From UBA6054 sp963975575 (GTDB lineage Bacteria > Planctomycetota > Phycisphaerae > Phycisphaerales > UBA1924): DNA of 64,000 bases. Shown one piece after another: positions 53,901-62,141 of the stretch (position 1 is the first letter of the stretch; each line of letters starts with the position of its first letter). The stretch spans positions 1,612,001-1,676,000 of the forward strand of contig CAXBHL010000001.1 of the NCBI GenBank assembly GCA_963975575.1. Reading direction: 5' to 3'. The notes under the pieces were generated by a model, which saw nothing but the letters and a program-made list of their open reading frames with translations, was not told where the DNA came from and searched no databases. Made by a program: the position numbers and the translations under genes.

Positions 53901-55491
53901 CGTTGAGGTCACCGGTGGCGATCGACCGCAGACCGTTCGCGGCGCCGGTCACCTGCCGCTCCGTGAGGCTGGGGAGGCCACGGAGCAGGACCTCCGGGCC
54001 CGCGTCCAGCGACGCGTTCGCGCCGAGGAACACCGGGCCGGCGACCGTCACGTCCTCGCCCCTGACGGTGGCCCGAGCGCCGGGGGGCACATCGAGCGAC
54101 CCGAAGAAGGTCACGGGTTCGCCTGCCGCGGAACTGATCGTCGCACCGTCCGCCATCGTCGTGGCGGTCAGCCCCGACCGCTCGATGGCGCCGCTGGAGC
54201 GCAGCTCGATCGCTTTGCCGAAGAAGTTGATGGATGTGTCGCAGCGATCCGAGAAATGCTGCTCCTCGGCGAGGATAATGTCGCCAGGCTGCGAATCGGC
54301 GAGCGCAAGAGAGATCAGCGAGTAGCTCAGGCCGGACACCAGATTGACGGCCCGGAGGTTCTCGCTCAGCAAGAGCGTGTCGTCATTCGAGGACACCGAG
54401 ATGATGTCCAGATCGCCGTCCGCATCAATATCTAGGCTGTCCACTCCGAGCGCCCCGTTGGCGCCCGTCGCCACGATCCATTGCGTGAACTGCGGCGTAG
54501 GCGCGCCATTGTTCTCGAACCAGTAGATCGTGTCGTCGTTGATCGAAGACGCGAAGACGTCCACGTCGCCGTCAAGATCGAAGTCGCCTGTTGAAAGAAA
54601 AGTCGGCCCGTCCGCCGCGGTCGTCACCGTGAACTCCGTGAAAGTCGGAGCGGTTCCGCCGTTGTTGCGGAACCACGCGATCACGTCCTCGTTTGTCGAA
54701 GCGCACACGATGTCGATATCGCCGTCCGAATCGAAGTCTGCCGTTCGAACATTCTGGACCCGATTCTGCGTCGTGGAGACGATGCGTTTCGCGAATGTCG
54801 GCGGCACGGTCCCGCTGTTCTCGTACCATGCGACTTCGAATGACAGCACCGACGCCGATAGAATGTCAACGAATCCGTCGCCATTTACATCGGACACGTA
54901 GACCGACGCCGCGCCGTTGGCCGTGGTGGTGACGGTCCGCGCGGTGAACGATGGGATCAGGAGGCCATCGTTCTCAAACCACGTGATCGTGTCATCGTCG
55001 TACGACGCGGAAAGAACGTCGATATCGCCGTCGCCGTCCATATCCTCGGCGTACACAGATCTCGCCGAAGCGGCCGAGGTGGTGATCGTCCGCTTGATGA
55101 AAACGGGCACCACACCGCCGAGATTCTGGTACCAAGCGATGGTGTTGTCGTTCCGCGATGCCGAGAGCACATCCGTGAAACCGTCGCCGTTCACGTCGAT
55201 CGCAAAGACCGAATCGGCGTAGTCTGCCGTGTTGGTGATGACGCGTCTCGTGAAGCTGGGTCTGGGCGCGCCGTCGCTCTGATACCACGCGATCGTGTCG
55301 TTGTTTCTTGCCGCCGTGACGAGGTCCACGGCACCGTCGCCGTTGATATCGGCCGAGTACACCGCGGAAACACCGTCTTCGAGCGTTGAAATCGTTTCAT
55401 TGCCGAAGCACGCCTGCGCATGCGCAGACGCCGCCGCGAACAAGTGGAGTATCACCGGCACAGCGGCCAGCATTCGGAGTGGCGATGACAT
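50932..55491 (-). CDS. secreted FG-GAP/VCBS repeat protein with two seven-bladed propellers and dockerin-like tag
   Basis: A 1519-residue exported protein. The signal peptide ends near SAHAQA. It is followed by seven FG-GAP repeats of about 51 residues (about 45-395), a non-repeat segment, and a second set of seven (about 540-890). Each repeat has a DxDxDGxxD calcium loop and an IAWYxN strand. The two sets match blade for blade, showing a whole-propeller duplication. A third beta-rich block with more FG-GAP-like loops (DFNYDGTAEIAYA, DIDDDLDLDIVIV) follows. The last 55 residues are the Cys-rich tail CIADFNNDG...NFFDLAAFVGLFNQGCP. GGGGG lies upstream of the chosen ATG. Its likely role is surface or extracellular binding; it follows the kinase gene on the same strand. 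Confidence 0.9.
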   Translation of the reverse strand: MSSPLRMLAAVPVILHLFAAASAHAQACFGNETISTLEDGVSAVYSADINGDGAVDLVTAARNNDTIAWYQSDGAPRPSFTRRVITNTADYADSVFAIDVNGDGFTDVLSASRNDNTIAWYQNLGGVVPVFIKRTITTSAASARSVYAEDMDGDGDIDVLSASYDDDTITWFENDGLLIPSFTARTVTTTANGAASVYVSDVNGDGFVDILSASVLSFEVAWYENSGTVPPTFAKRIVSTTQNRVQNVRTADFDSDGDIDIVCASTNEDVIAWFRNNGGTAPTFTEFTVTTAADGPTFLSTGDFDLDGDVDVFASSINDDTIYWFENNGAPTPQFTQWIVATGANGALGVDSLDIDADGDLDIISVSSNDDTLLLSENLRAVNLVSGLSYSLISLALADSQPGDIILAEEQHFSDRCDTSINFFGKAIELRSSGAIERSGLTATTMADGATISSAAGEPVTFFGSLDVPPGARATVRGEDVTVAGPVFLGANASLDAGPEVLLRGLPSLTERQVTGAANGLRSIATGDLNGDGFPDFVSAEEFDDAIVWYRSTGGISPGFVRTTVSTSADGASSVYIADVDGDGLDDILSASMQDNEIAWYKNSGGASPSFTRILISNSASSARSVFAADLDNDGDVDVLSASYDDDTVAWYENDGAAFPGFTRRVITTGANGASSVFVADVDGDGDNDVLSAAVLGFEIAWYENDGSSPPSFVKRVVSTSQNRPEGVHAADMDGDGDVDILSASTNEDVIAWFANNGAPDPEFTELVVSASTGGPVSLATVDLDRDGDQDVVAAALTEDVIAWYENDGGRTPTFLKRVIRTKADAARSVAVADFDGDGDMDLVAGSSRDDNISWYQNGSISDINLQNLGATILSPNTIRVVNKGVFVEQTVSLNAASEISIDATSVLEGRGELSAPIVRSGGILRPVQGSSLVVQGGFVNELTDGVGDLRSGVLDVELASGPTATSFDVTGSARLGGGLVVSASPGLLPLANFPLPPLLTAASLDPLAPRFDIVLAPVIDILDDGDVVQGTLIASYSDPGQPGGVSMIPITLEQLLFSTQNDFDAPGKPNDATVADISGGVGGLPDGVPDLVIAVPSIEGIAPQGAVVVLFGSVDGSGFSFGSAALYAGANVDAPVAVAVGDFNYDGTAEIAYANRGDSFGINDTFFLNANSSLPNPIFASPITPVQVPAGFTVTDLDVGEILLVGFDRDDLLMGLRGAQSSLLTASTFNIVLGSWQSCEIDVDDIDTLVPFDNFNRGLGLNRVAATSPATNTVRVFSILNGDFDNATFVDIPTGVLPRGVVVGGIDADGVSDIVVLCEGDEDTPGSLTVIRGLAQGFAPPINLPITSDPAVEPMPTSVTLADIDDDLDLDIVIVSVNEQGVRSVRQLRNTSASGSSGISFATAQDTPDQPSSPPLIVLSADLDADSPTVADDLIILVDQNAESRGGDPSNHLVQLTTQDAPCIADFNNDGLLNFFDFATYLTAYNSQDPAADLAAPFGQWNFFDLAAFVGLFNQGCP

Positions 55492-55659
55492 GAGGACTGC
55501 CCCCTGAGTATGCGATGGGTTGGGCCCGTTCGCGCCGGCCCGCAACAAGCAGCGGGCCCTTTCCGATATACCCGCGTCAGCGGGATCGAAATCCAATCTA
55601 GCGAAACCGCTACAGGAGTTCAACCCATTTCTGGACGGTGATCATGAAGTCCAGGCAGT

Positions 55660-58653
55660 TCAGGGGTTCCTGCTTGCTTCGAGGACCTCCAGGATCATCC
55701 CGCGGATCGTTGCCTTCCGATCCGCCGGCATGTCCACCGCATCCAGTTTGTTCAGTGCGTGTTCGGAGAAGGCGATCGCTGCCTCGTAGTCCTCCACGAG
55801 ACGGTACGCGTCGGCTCTCCTGGCAAATGTGTTCCAGTCCTCGAGCGGCAGGACCGCATCCGCGGCCTCAAGAAACCGGACGGCGGTATGTCCGTCCCGA
55901 CGATTGAGCGCGATCGTTCCAACGTTGCGATAGATCTTCGATAGGGTCTCCAGTTGATCATTGTTGATTGCCCGCTCCGTTCGCAGCGACTCGTAGATTT
56001 CAGCCGCCTCCAGATATCGATCGGACGCGTCGCTCATCATCGCTTCATCCGATTGCCAGCCCGCAAGACGTTCGATCGCCGCACCCGATTGCGCGAGGAG
56101 ATCCGCGAAGTCCCCCCTGAACTGCCGGGGAGTCCCGCTCGCTTCGACACCAACCAGCATTTCGTAGGAAGTCGCGGCCTGGGAGAACTGCGAAACCGCG
56201 CCTCGGAGCATGCTGATGGCTTCCTCCGAGCCGGGATCTGCGCTCCAGAGCCGGCGAGCCCGATTCTCCATCGCCCTCGCCAGCGAGAAGACCTGGCCCG
56301 CGAGCCGCCGCTGCTTGGCCCGGTTGGTCGGATCCTCATCGGCATACCTGCTCGCGAGTTCGAGCGTGCGGCGTGCCTCATCGATCGCCCGATCCGGCTG
56401 ACCAGCGCGCCGAAGTGCATCGGCGATCGCCGAGCGGACATTCAGCGCGAGCTCTTGGGCACGCCCGTCGAGTGGGTCCGCCGAAACGAGCCGCTCGGCA
56501 TGCTCGCTTGCCTCTTTGTAGTGAGCCAGGGCCGCCTGCGGGTTTGCGAGGTCAAACGCCGCAGCACGTCCGGCGTTCATCAAATCGCGAACAAGTGAAC
56601 GTCGTAGGACCGCATCGGTCGGCCAGCGACCCACTGCCTCTCTCCGGGCGACGATGGTCTCGCTCTGCATCGCCGACATCCGCTCGGTGTCTCCGCGTGC
56701 GCGGGCGCTCTCCGCCAAAAGTGATGTTGCGTGACACACGAGGTCGTAGTCTTCGGGGCTCTGGGGTCCCGGTCCCTGTCCAAGCCGGTCCAAGACGCTC
56801 TCGGCGAGCACGTCCGAGTCCGGAGTCTTCTGGTTGAGCAACGCCAGTTCGGCCCGGATCAACTCAGCGGACGATCGCAGCCTCGCGGCGAGCGGGGTCT
56901 CTCCGAGCGGGAGAATCGCCGTTTCCGCCTGCCGAACCATCTGTTCTGCCGCGAGCAGCGAGCCTTGAGCGGACAGGAACTGTGCCATTCCCAGCAATGA
57001 CCGCGCGAGCCCTTCGGCGAAATCCGATCGCTGAGGGTTGCCGCGGACCAGAGACTCGTACATCGATCGTGCTCGAGACAGCGCGTCGCCTACCGCGTCC
57101 ATCGCGTCGTTCTCGATCATCTCGATCTGGCCCACCGCCAGGTACGATGCGGCGATCTCAGCATCGAGCCAGTCCACGCCGTCCCGACCCTTTGGTATGG
57201 AGTCGAGCACCTCCAACGCCGTCTTGGCCAGCTGAGCTCGTGCCGCGGTCGCGCCCTCGAGCCGTCGGATGCTCTGCTCGTGTTGTCCGTAGACTCCCAC
57301 GAGTTCCCGGATCCGATCCAGGTGCTCGCGGGCGACTCTTAGGTTTTCTTCGGCCTCGCCCCGCGCCGCAACCGCCTGTTCGCTGGCTGCCCGTTCGGCC
57401 ACGAGAGCTTTGTCCCTCGCATCGATCGTACTCGCCAGTCGGATGTTGAGTTCCCGCTGCTGGTTCCAGGCGAACAGCAGCACCACCGCCGCCAGGGCGA
57501 TGCCGATGGACCCCGCCGCCGCCGCGGCGACGATCGGCTTGTGCCGGTACGCGAGCTTGCGAATCTGATACAGTGAACTCGGTGGTCTGCCGATGATCGG
57601 CTGATGATTCAGATACCGCTGGATGTCGGCCGCGAACTCATGCGCGGACTGGTATCTCCGCAAGCGGTTCTTCTCCAAAGCCTTCCGAACGATCGTTTCG
57701 ATGTCTCCGCGGTAAACACGCGAGATGCTCGAGAGGCTCGGGGGTTCCACCTCACGGATGACCCGGATGGCTTCTCCGATAGCGGCCCGCTCGAGGTCGT
57801 AGGGCAACGTGTCGGACAGCATCTGGAACAGAATCACGCCCAGCGAGTAGACATCGCTCCGCGCATCGATCTCGTCCGGATCTCCTCCGACTTGCTCCGG
57901 CGACATATAGGGGAGCGTGCCGATCAGTTGGCCGAACTCGGTCAGGAAGAGCGAATCACGCCGGTCCCCGCCGACGGACTTGGCCACGCCGAAGTCCAGG
58001 ATCTTGGACTGGCCGTCTTCGTTGATGATGATGTTCGAGGGCTTGAGGTCACGATGGACGATTCCTCGCGAGTGCGCGTGGTGCACCGCCTCGGAAATGC
58101 GTTCCATGACCACCAATCGCTCCGGAAGGGTCGGCTCCGCTTCGTCGATCCACTTTTCGAGCGATCGCCCCTGGATGTACTCCATCGCGAACCACGGCTG
58201 CTCGGCCGAGCCCGCCTTGGCGATCCCGGCGTCGTAAATCTGCGCGATCCCCGGATGATGCAGCCTGGCAAGCACTTCGGTTTCGAACTTGAACCGGGCG
58301 TGCGCCGATTCGCTCATCATCGTCGGCCCGAGCACCTTTAGCGCGACCACCTGCTGAGGGAACTCTCGGACCGCTTTGTACACCACCCCCATCCCGCCCC
58401 GTCCGATCTCTCGCACGAGTTTGTACCCGGGGATCACCGGCTTGGTATTGGCAAGTAGTTCCTTGCGGAGCGCATCCGATGGGGGCGTGTCGTGAGCGGT
58501 GACTTCCCCCATCACCAAGATGGCTTTGATTCGCGCGACCAGAGATTCGTCACCGTCGCAAGCACCTCGAAGATACCCATCCCGGTCTTCCGGAGGCAGC
58601 TTGCGCGCCGCTTCAATGATCTCAAAGATGCTCGGCTGCTCGTCTTCTGGCAC
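55660..58653 (-). CDS. membrane Ser/Thr protein kinase with C-terminal TPR-like region
   Basis: A 997-residue Hanks-type kinase. An N-terminal helical part (1-75) precedes the kinase domain, about 77-345: GRGGMGVVYKAV, VALK with ATP Lys at about 106, HRDLKPSN with catalytic Asp at about 202, and DFGVAKS. A transmembrane helix lies at about 374-396 (IVAAAAAGSIGIALAAVVLL), and a helical repeat region of TPR type fills the rest, presumably in the periplasm. This layout is common in planctomycetes. GTG start with GAGGGGG about 6 nt upstream. It is followed 168 bp later on the same strand by the large FG-GAP protein, possibly a partner. The target is unknown. Confidence 0.93.
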   Translation of the reverse strand: MPEDEQPSIFEIIEAARKLPPEDRDGYLRGACDGDESLVARIKAILVMGEVTAHDTPPSDALRKELLANTKPVIPGYKLVREIGRGGMGVVYKAVREFPQQVVALKVLGPTMMSESAHARFKFETEVLARLHHPGIAQIYDAGIAKAGSAEQPWFAMEYIQGRSLEKWIDEAEPTLPERLVVMERISEAVHHAHSRGIVHRDLKPSNIIINEDGQSKILDFGVAKSVGGDRRDSLFLTEFGQLIGTLPYMSPEQVGGDPDEIDARSDVYSLGVILFQMLSDTLPYDLERAAIGEAIRVIREVEPPSLSSISRVYRGDIETIVRKALEKNRLRRYQSAHEFAADIQRYLNHQPIIGRPPSSLYQIRKLAYRHKPIVAAAAAGSIGIALAAVVLLFAWNQQRELNIRLASTIDARDKALVAERAASEQAVAARGEAEENLRVAREHLDRIRELVGVYGQHEQSIRRLEGATAARAQLAKTALEVLDSIPKGRDGVDWLDAEIAASYLAVGQIEMIENDAMDAVGDALSRARSMYESLVRGNPQRSDFAEGLARSLLGMAQFLSAQGSLLAAEQMVRQAETAILPLGETPLAARLRSSAELIRAELALLNQKTPDSDVLAESVLDRLGQGPGPQSPEDYDLVCHATSLLAESARARGDTERMSAMQSETIVARREAVGRWPTDAVLRRSLVRDLMNAGRAAAFDLANPQAALAHYKEASEHAERLVSADPLDGRAQELALNVRSAIADALRRAGQPDRAIDEARRTLELASRYADEDPTNRAKQRRLAGQVFSLARAMENRARRLWSADPGSEEAISMLRGAVSQFSQAATSYEMLVGVEASGTPRQFRGDFADLLAQSGAAIERLAGWQSDEAMMSDASDRYLEAAEIYESLRTERAINNDQLETLSKIYRNVGTIALNRRDGHTAVRFLEAADAVLPLEDWNTFARRADAYRLVEDYEAAIAFSEHALNKLDAVDMPADRKATIRGMILEVLEASRNP

Positions 58654-59023
58654 GGTGACCCCCTCTCGGCCGTTGCCACATCCGCCCGAAAGCGGGTGCT
58701 GGACCGGACCGGCCCAGACACACAAGATACACCATCGTGGCTGTGAATGGTTGCAAGACGAATCCGCCGTGACCCACGCACTCAGTATCTGTGATCACAA
58801 GAAAACCGGCGTTGACGAGGCGGCCAACGTCGTCTGAATGAGCGGGATTTCCACGCAGTTTCGCTTGGTTCGCGGCCCGACGGAGTTCGTATCGACCCGA
58901 GGGTGGCGGCTGAACTCGTCTGCTCGTGCTTCTCGCGATTGCATGCCATTCGGCGACACCATGCCCCCAGTGTGCGGTGAAGCTCGGGGGTTGGTCCTGC
59001 GACCGCTGGTTCGACAAGTGCTT
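58654..59023. other. intergenic stretch upstream of the kinase
   Basis: About 370 bp with only unconvincing frames. It should carry the promoter of the kinase gene; no clear promoter motif was found. It leads into the decayed fragments at 59024-59398. Confidence 0.5.
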
Positions 59024-59092
59024 CATCGATTCTTTCCATCCACGGTCCGCCGTTGTCTCGGCCAACAACCGCGTCACCGCGGACGACCGCTC
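59024..59092 (-). pseudogene. short fragment similar to the lipoprotein at 47980-49545
   Basis: Twenty-three codons read ERSSAVTRLLAETTADRGW then KESM. They match residues 129-151 of the lipoprotein (ERSPVMTRLLAETAAARGW) with 14 of 24 identical positions and similar DNA. No further similarity was found on either side. It is best explained as a remnant of a second copy. Confidence 0.5.
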
Positions 59093-59095
59093 CCC

Positions 59096-59398
59096 ATCGC
59101 CAACTCGATCCGCAACCTTCTGGACCAGGGCGTCCAACCACACGAAGTCGCCATTGTCGTCCGTTCCGCCGCCGAGTTTCCCCGCGCCCGCGCTTCCATC
59201 GCCAGCTCAACCTGCCCGCCCAAGAACTCAACGACGAATCAGACGCTCCGCCAAACACAATCGCGATATCCACCATGCACCGAGCCAAGGGCCTCAAGTT
59301 CCGTGCCGTCGCAGTGGCAGCCCGCGACGACGAGGTCACCCCCCCTGCAGTCCCGCATCTCTGCTGTCGCGGACGATGCCGCTCTTGGAGGGGTGTGA
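59096..59398 (+). pseudogene. frameshifted remnant of a UvrD/Rep-type helicase
   Basis: Two frames carry consecutive pieces of the C-terminal part of a superfamily I helicase. Frame 2 has IANSIRNLLDQGVQPHEVAI and VVRSAAEFPRAR. Frame 1 then has NTIAISTMHRAKGLKFRAVA and VAARDDEV (motif V, normally MHxAKGLEF). Back in frame 2 comes PLQSRISAVADDAALGGV and a stop. At least two frameshifts and the missing motifs I-IV and VI make it non-functional. Confidence 0.75.
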
Positions 59399-59572
59399 GC
59401 CCAATTGCAACACTCCAGTGAACCGGAGCGTGCCATCTTCTTTTCGGAACAGAGACCGCGCAGTCGAGAACGGCTCAGTCCGGCGAGCACGGTCGCGGGT
59501 CAGCGACCGAGCCACCCAACCCGAGAACGCTCCACGGGTCTGGAGAACCCGCCCCAATTGTTAATGACACCC

Positions 59573-59636
59573 CGCCCCCAGTAAACCACAAGGCCCGCGT
59601 CTAACCAGACGCGGGCCTTGTGGTTTACTGGGGGCG
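59573..59636. repeat. perfect 30-bp palindrome with 4-nt loop
   Basis: Arms 59573-59602 and 59607-59636 are fully complementary with no mismatch, loop AACC. The stem reads outwards from AGACGCGGGCC to a CCCCC/GGGGG end. It may act as a bidirectional terminator between the remnants and the FG-GAP gene, but its length is far beyond a usual terminator. Confidence 0.85.
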
Positions 59637-59692
59637 CGGGCCGGGACGGTCGGGTGACCGCATCAACTGGTCGCGGCCTGATGCACCACAAA

Positions 59693-59725
59693 GCGCCCCG
59701 GGATCGCTCTCGCGGTCCCGGGCGC
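59693..59725 (-). terminator. hairpin downstream of the second FG-GAP gene
   Basis: Arms 59693-59703 and 59716-59725 pair over about 10 bp with one bulge; it lies 17 bp after the stop of the 59742-61016 gene. There is no clear U-tract. Confidence 0.5.
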
Positions 59726-59741
59726 CGAGAACAAGGCTGGT

Positions 59742-61016
59742 TTACGGGCAACCGGCGTTGAAGAGGCTGATGAACGCGGCGACGTCGAAGAAGTTGAGGG
59801 TGCCGAAGGGGGCGGCGAGGTCGGCCGCGGGGTCCTGGGCGTTGAACGAGGCGATGTAGGCCGAGACGTCGAAGAAGTTCAGTTCGCCGAAGGGGTCGGC
59901 GAGATCGGCGGCCGAGCAGGGTGCGTTCCCGGCCTGGTTGAAGTAGAGCGTGACGGTGTCGGAGTCGCGGTTGGACACCGCGATGTCCGTCCCGCCGTTG
60001 CCGTCGATGTCGCCGGTGGCGATCTCGCCCGGGCGGGTGCCCGCGGCCATCGCCACGCCCTGGTTGAACGCCCCCGCGCCGGTGTTCTCCAGCACGCTGA
60101 CGGTGTTGGAGTCCTGGTTGGAGGTGACCAGGTCGTTGTCGCCGTCACCGTCGAGGTCGGCGGCCGCGATCTGGCCGACGTCCAGGCCGTTGACGAGGAA
60201 GTCCGTGCGTCCGCCGAGGCCGGCGCCGGTGTTGAGCCAGACGGCGGCGGCGTTGAAGAAGTCGTCGCTGGTGGCCGCGGCCAGGTCGGCGAGTCCGTCG
60301 CCGTTGAAGTCGGCCGCCACGACGCCCTCGGGGCGGGTGATCGGGTTGACCGGCAGGGTCTGGATCACGGCGTAGCCGGCCGCTCCGGAGTGGATCAGCA
60401 CGTTGCGGTCGTCGTGGGCGCTGCTGGCGATGTCGGCGACGCCGTCGGCGTTGAAGTCGGCGATGGCGACGGCCCGGGGCTCGGTGCCCGCGGCGGCGGT
60501 CGATGCCGTCAGCACGCCGGCGCCGTTGTTCATCAGGATCGTGATCGAGTTGGCGTCGCGGTTGGCCAGGGCGTAGTCGTCCCTGCCGTCGCCGTTGAGG
60601 TCGCCCGCGGTCAGGCCGCGGGGCTCGGCGCCGGTCGCGGCCGACGACCCGGCGGTGAATGTGCCGGCGGTGTTGAGGTAGACACGGACGGTGTTGATGT
60701 TGTTGAGCACGACAACCAGGTCCGTATCGCCGTCGCCGTCGACGTCGGAGGCCACGAGCGAGTCGGGCCCGGTGCCCGCGCCGGTCAGCACGTTGACCGG
60801 TGCGCCGAAGGTGCCGCCGCTGTTGAAGAAGATCGAGATCTTGTCGAGGTTGTCGGTCGCGACGGCCATGTCGGTGGCGCCGTCGCCGTCAAAGTCGGCC
60901 AGCGCGACACCGGCGGGGCGCTGGGGCGCGGCCACCGAGGCGGGCGGGTCGAAGGTCGGGGCCGCCATGGCGGAGCCCGCGGCGAGGGTCAGGATGAGCG
61001 AGATCGGGCGAGTCAT
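59742..61016 (-). CDS. secreted FG-GAP/VCBS repeat protein with dockerin-like tag
   Basis: A 424-residue exported protein. Signal peptide MTRPISLILTLAAGSAMAAP. About seven FG-GAP repeats follow at 30-360, with calcium loops such as DFDGDGATD, DVDGDGDTD, DLNGDGRDD and DLDGDGDND; this fits one beta propeller. The tail from CSAADLADPFGELNFFDVSA to FNAGCP matches the tags of the CotH-like and large FG-GAP proteins. AAAGGAG precedes the ATG. It is probably extracellular or surface-held; its ligand is unknown. Confidence 0.9.
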   Translation of the reverse strand: MTRPISLILTLAAGSAMAAPTFDPPASVAAPQRPAGVALADFDGDGATDMAVATDNLDKISIFFNSGGTFGAPVNVLTGAGTGPDSLVASDVDGDGDTDLVVVLNNINTVRVYLNTAGTFTAGSSAATGAEPRGLTAGDLNGDGRDDYALANRDANSITILMNNGAGVLTASTAAAGTEPRAVAIADFNADGVADIASSAHDDRNVLIHSGAAGYAVIQTLPVNPITRPEGVVAADFNGDGLADLAAATSDDFFNAAAVWLNTGAGLGGRTDFLVNGLDVGQIAAADLDGDGDNDLVTSNQDSNTVSVLENTGAGAFNQGVAMAAGTRPGEIATGDIDGNGGTDIAVSNRDSDTVTLYFNQAGNAPCSAADLADPFGELNFFDVSAYIASFNAQDPAADLAAPFGTLNFFDVAAFISLFNAGCP

Positions 61017-61370
61017 GAGATTCTCCTTTGCTGCGTGTGTGTGTTCCGAACAGTGATTCCGGGCCGACGAGCGGACGGGTCAGGAACTCGCGTCGGCCGG
61101 AAGGGGGTAAGGCAACCGCCGTGCCAATCACCGAATCCACGCTGGCGCGGCCTGGGGGGCGACGTGCGGGTCGAGCGGCCCGGCGGATTGGCCAGAGACC
61201 GCCAGGCGCGGGGCCCGCTGGCCGCCCGCCCGTGAGGGTGGGAGTGGGTGGGAGTGGCCAGAACTCTGGCCAACGGACACCGTGGGCCATTTTTCCGCAC
61301 GAATGCGAAACGGAGGCCCCACGTTCGCGAACGCGGGCGTTATCATGAAAACGATCGAAGGGACCCGATC
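61017..61370. other. intergenic stretch between divergent genes
   Basis: About 350 bp containing the promoters for the FG-GAP gene (-) and the prepilin-like gene (+). A hairpin is visible (GGCCGACG near 61061 with CGTCGGCC near 61094). No gene is supported. Confidence 0.5.
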
Positions 61371-62135
61371 GTGCTGATCCGCTCGCGCCAACAAGGGTTT
61401 ACGCTCGTCGAACTGCTCGTCGTCGTCGCGATCATCGCGGCGTTGCTGGGCATTCTGGCCCCCGCGATCGGGGGAGCGATCGCCACGGCGCGCGGGTTCC
61501 GATGCCAGATGTCGATGCGGGCCGTCGCCTTCGATTTCCAGCTGTTCGCCGATGAATCGCTCCACGGCGACCGCGGCGACGACTCCGGGCGGCGGGACTT
61601 CCGCCTTGAGACGTTCCAGGAGAGCCAGTACGGGGTGGACGAGTTCTGGCGATGGGGCGACGACGTCAGCGAGATCAGCCTGCCGGACGTGCAGGGCAAC
61701 GACCCGATGCGGTGCCCGAGCGTTCGCGCGCCTCTGGTGCTGCGCCGGAATCTGGCGTGCAGCAACGGCGCGGTCGGCCCGCCGCAGAGCGTGTCGTACG
61801 GTTTTAACCTGCGGCTGGACCGGGCCGAGGTGATTGACGACCGGGGCCGGGTCCGCGCGGTGAGCGTTAGGCTGCGTCCGGATATGGTCAGCCGCAGCGA
61901 CGTGCCGCTGCTCTTCGACGTGGACGGCACGCGGGCGTTCGAAATCGGTGTGCCGCCGATCTACTCGGGGCCCTCGCTCGACTCTCAGGGCCCGTTCGCC
62001 GACGACCGGTACTGGTTCCCCGCGATGCGTCACCGCGGCGCGTTGAACGCGGCCTTTCTCGACGGGCACGTGGCCTCGTCCGGCAACCCGCTGGACGAGC
62101 GGGGGTGGCGTTGGGGCTTCCAGCCGGTACGCTAG
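61371..62135 (+). CDS. type II secretion/prepilin-like protein with N-methylation site and H-X9-DG motif
   Basis: A 254-residue pseudopilin-type protein. The leader LIRSRQQGFTLVELLVVVAI has the prepilin peptidase site (G before FTLVE) and the hydrophobic helix. The C-terminus contains MRHRGALNAAFLDGHVA, the H-X9-DG motif typical of planctomycete and verrucomicrobial prepilin-like proteins. The GTG start has AAGGGA about 8 nt upstream and gives the short leader expected; the longer frame does not. Its role may be in a pseudopilus or surface structure. The next gene starts 6 bp later. Confidence 0.88.
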   Translation: MLIRSRQQGFTLVELLVVVAIIAALLGILAPAIGGAIATARGFRCQMSMRAVAFDFQLFADESLHGDRGDDSGRRDFRLETFQESQYGVDEFWRWGDDVSEISLPDVQGNDPMRCPSVRAPLVLRRNLACSNGAVGPPQSVSYGFNLRLDRAEVIDDRGRVRAVSVRLRPDMVSRSDVPLLFDVDGTRAFEIGVPPIYSGPSLDSQGPFADDRYWFPAMRHRGALNAAFLDGHVASSGNPLDERGWRWGFQPVR

Positions 62136-62141
62136 TCGCGG

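Noticed and set aside
58622..59143. 173-codon minus-strand gene upstream of the kinase
   Set aside because: Only 23 codons resemble anything (the lipoprotein); the rest overlaps the kinase start and the helicase remnant and has no domain.
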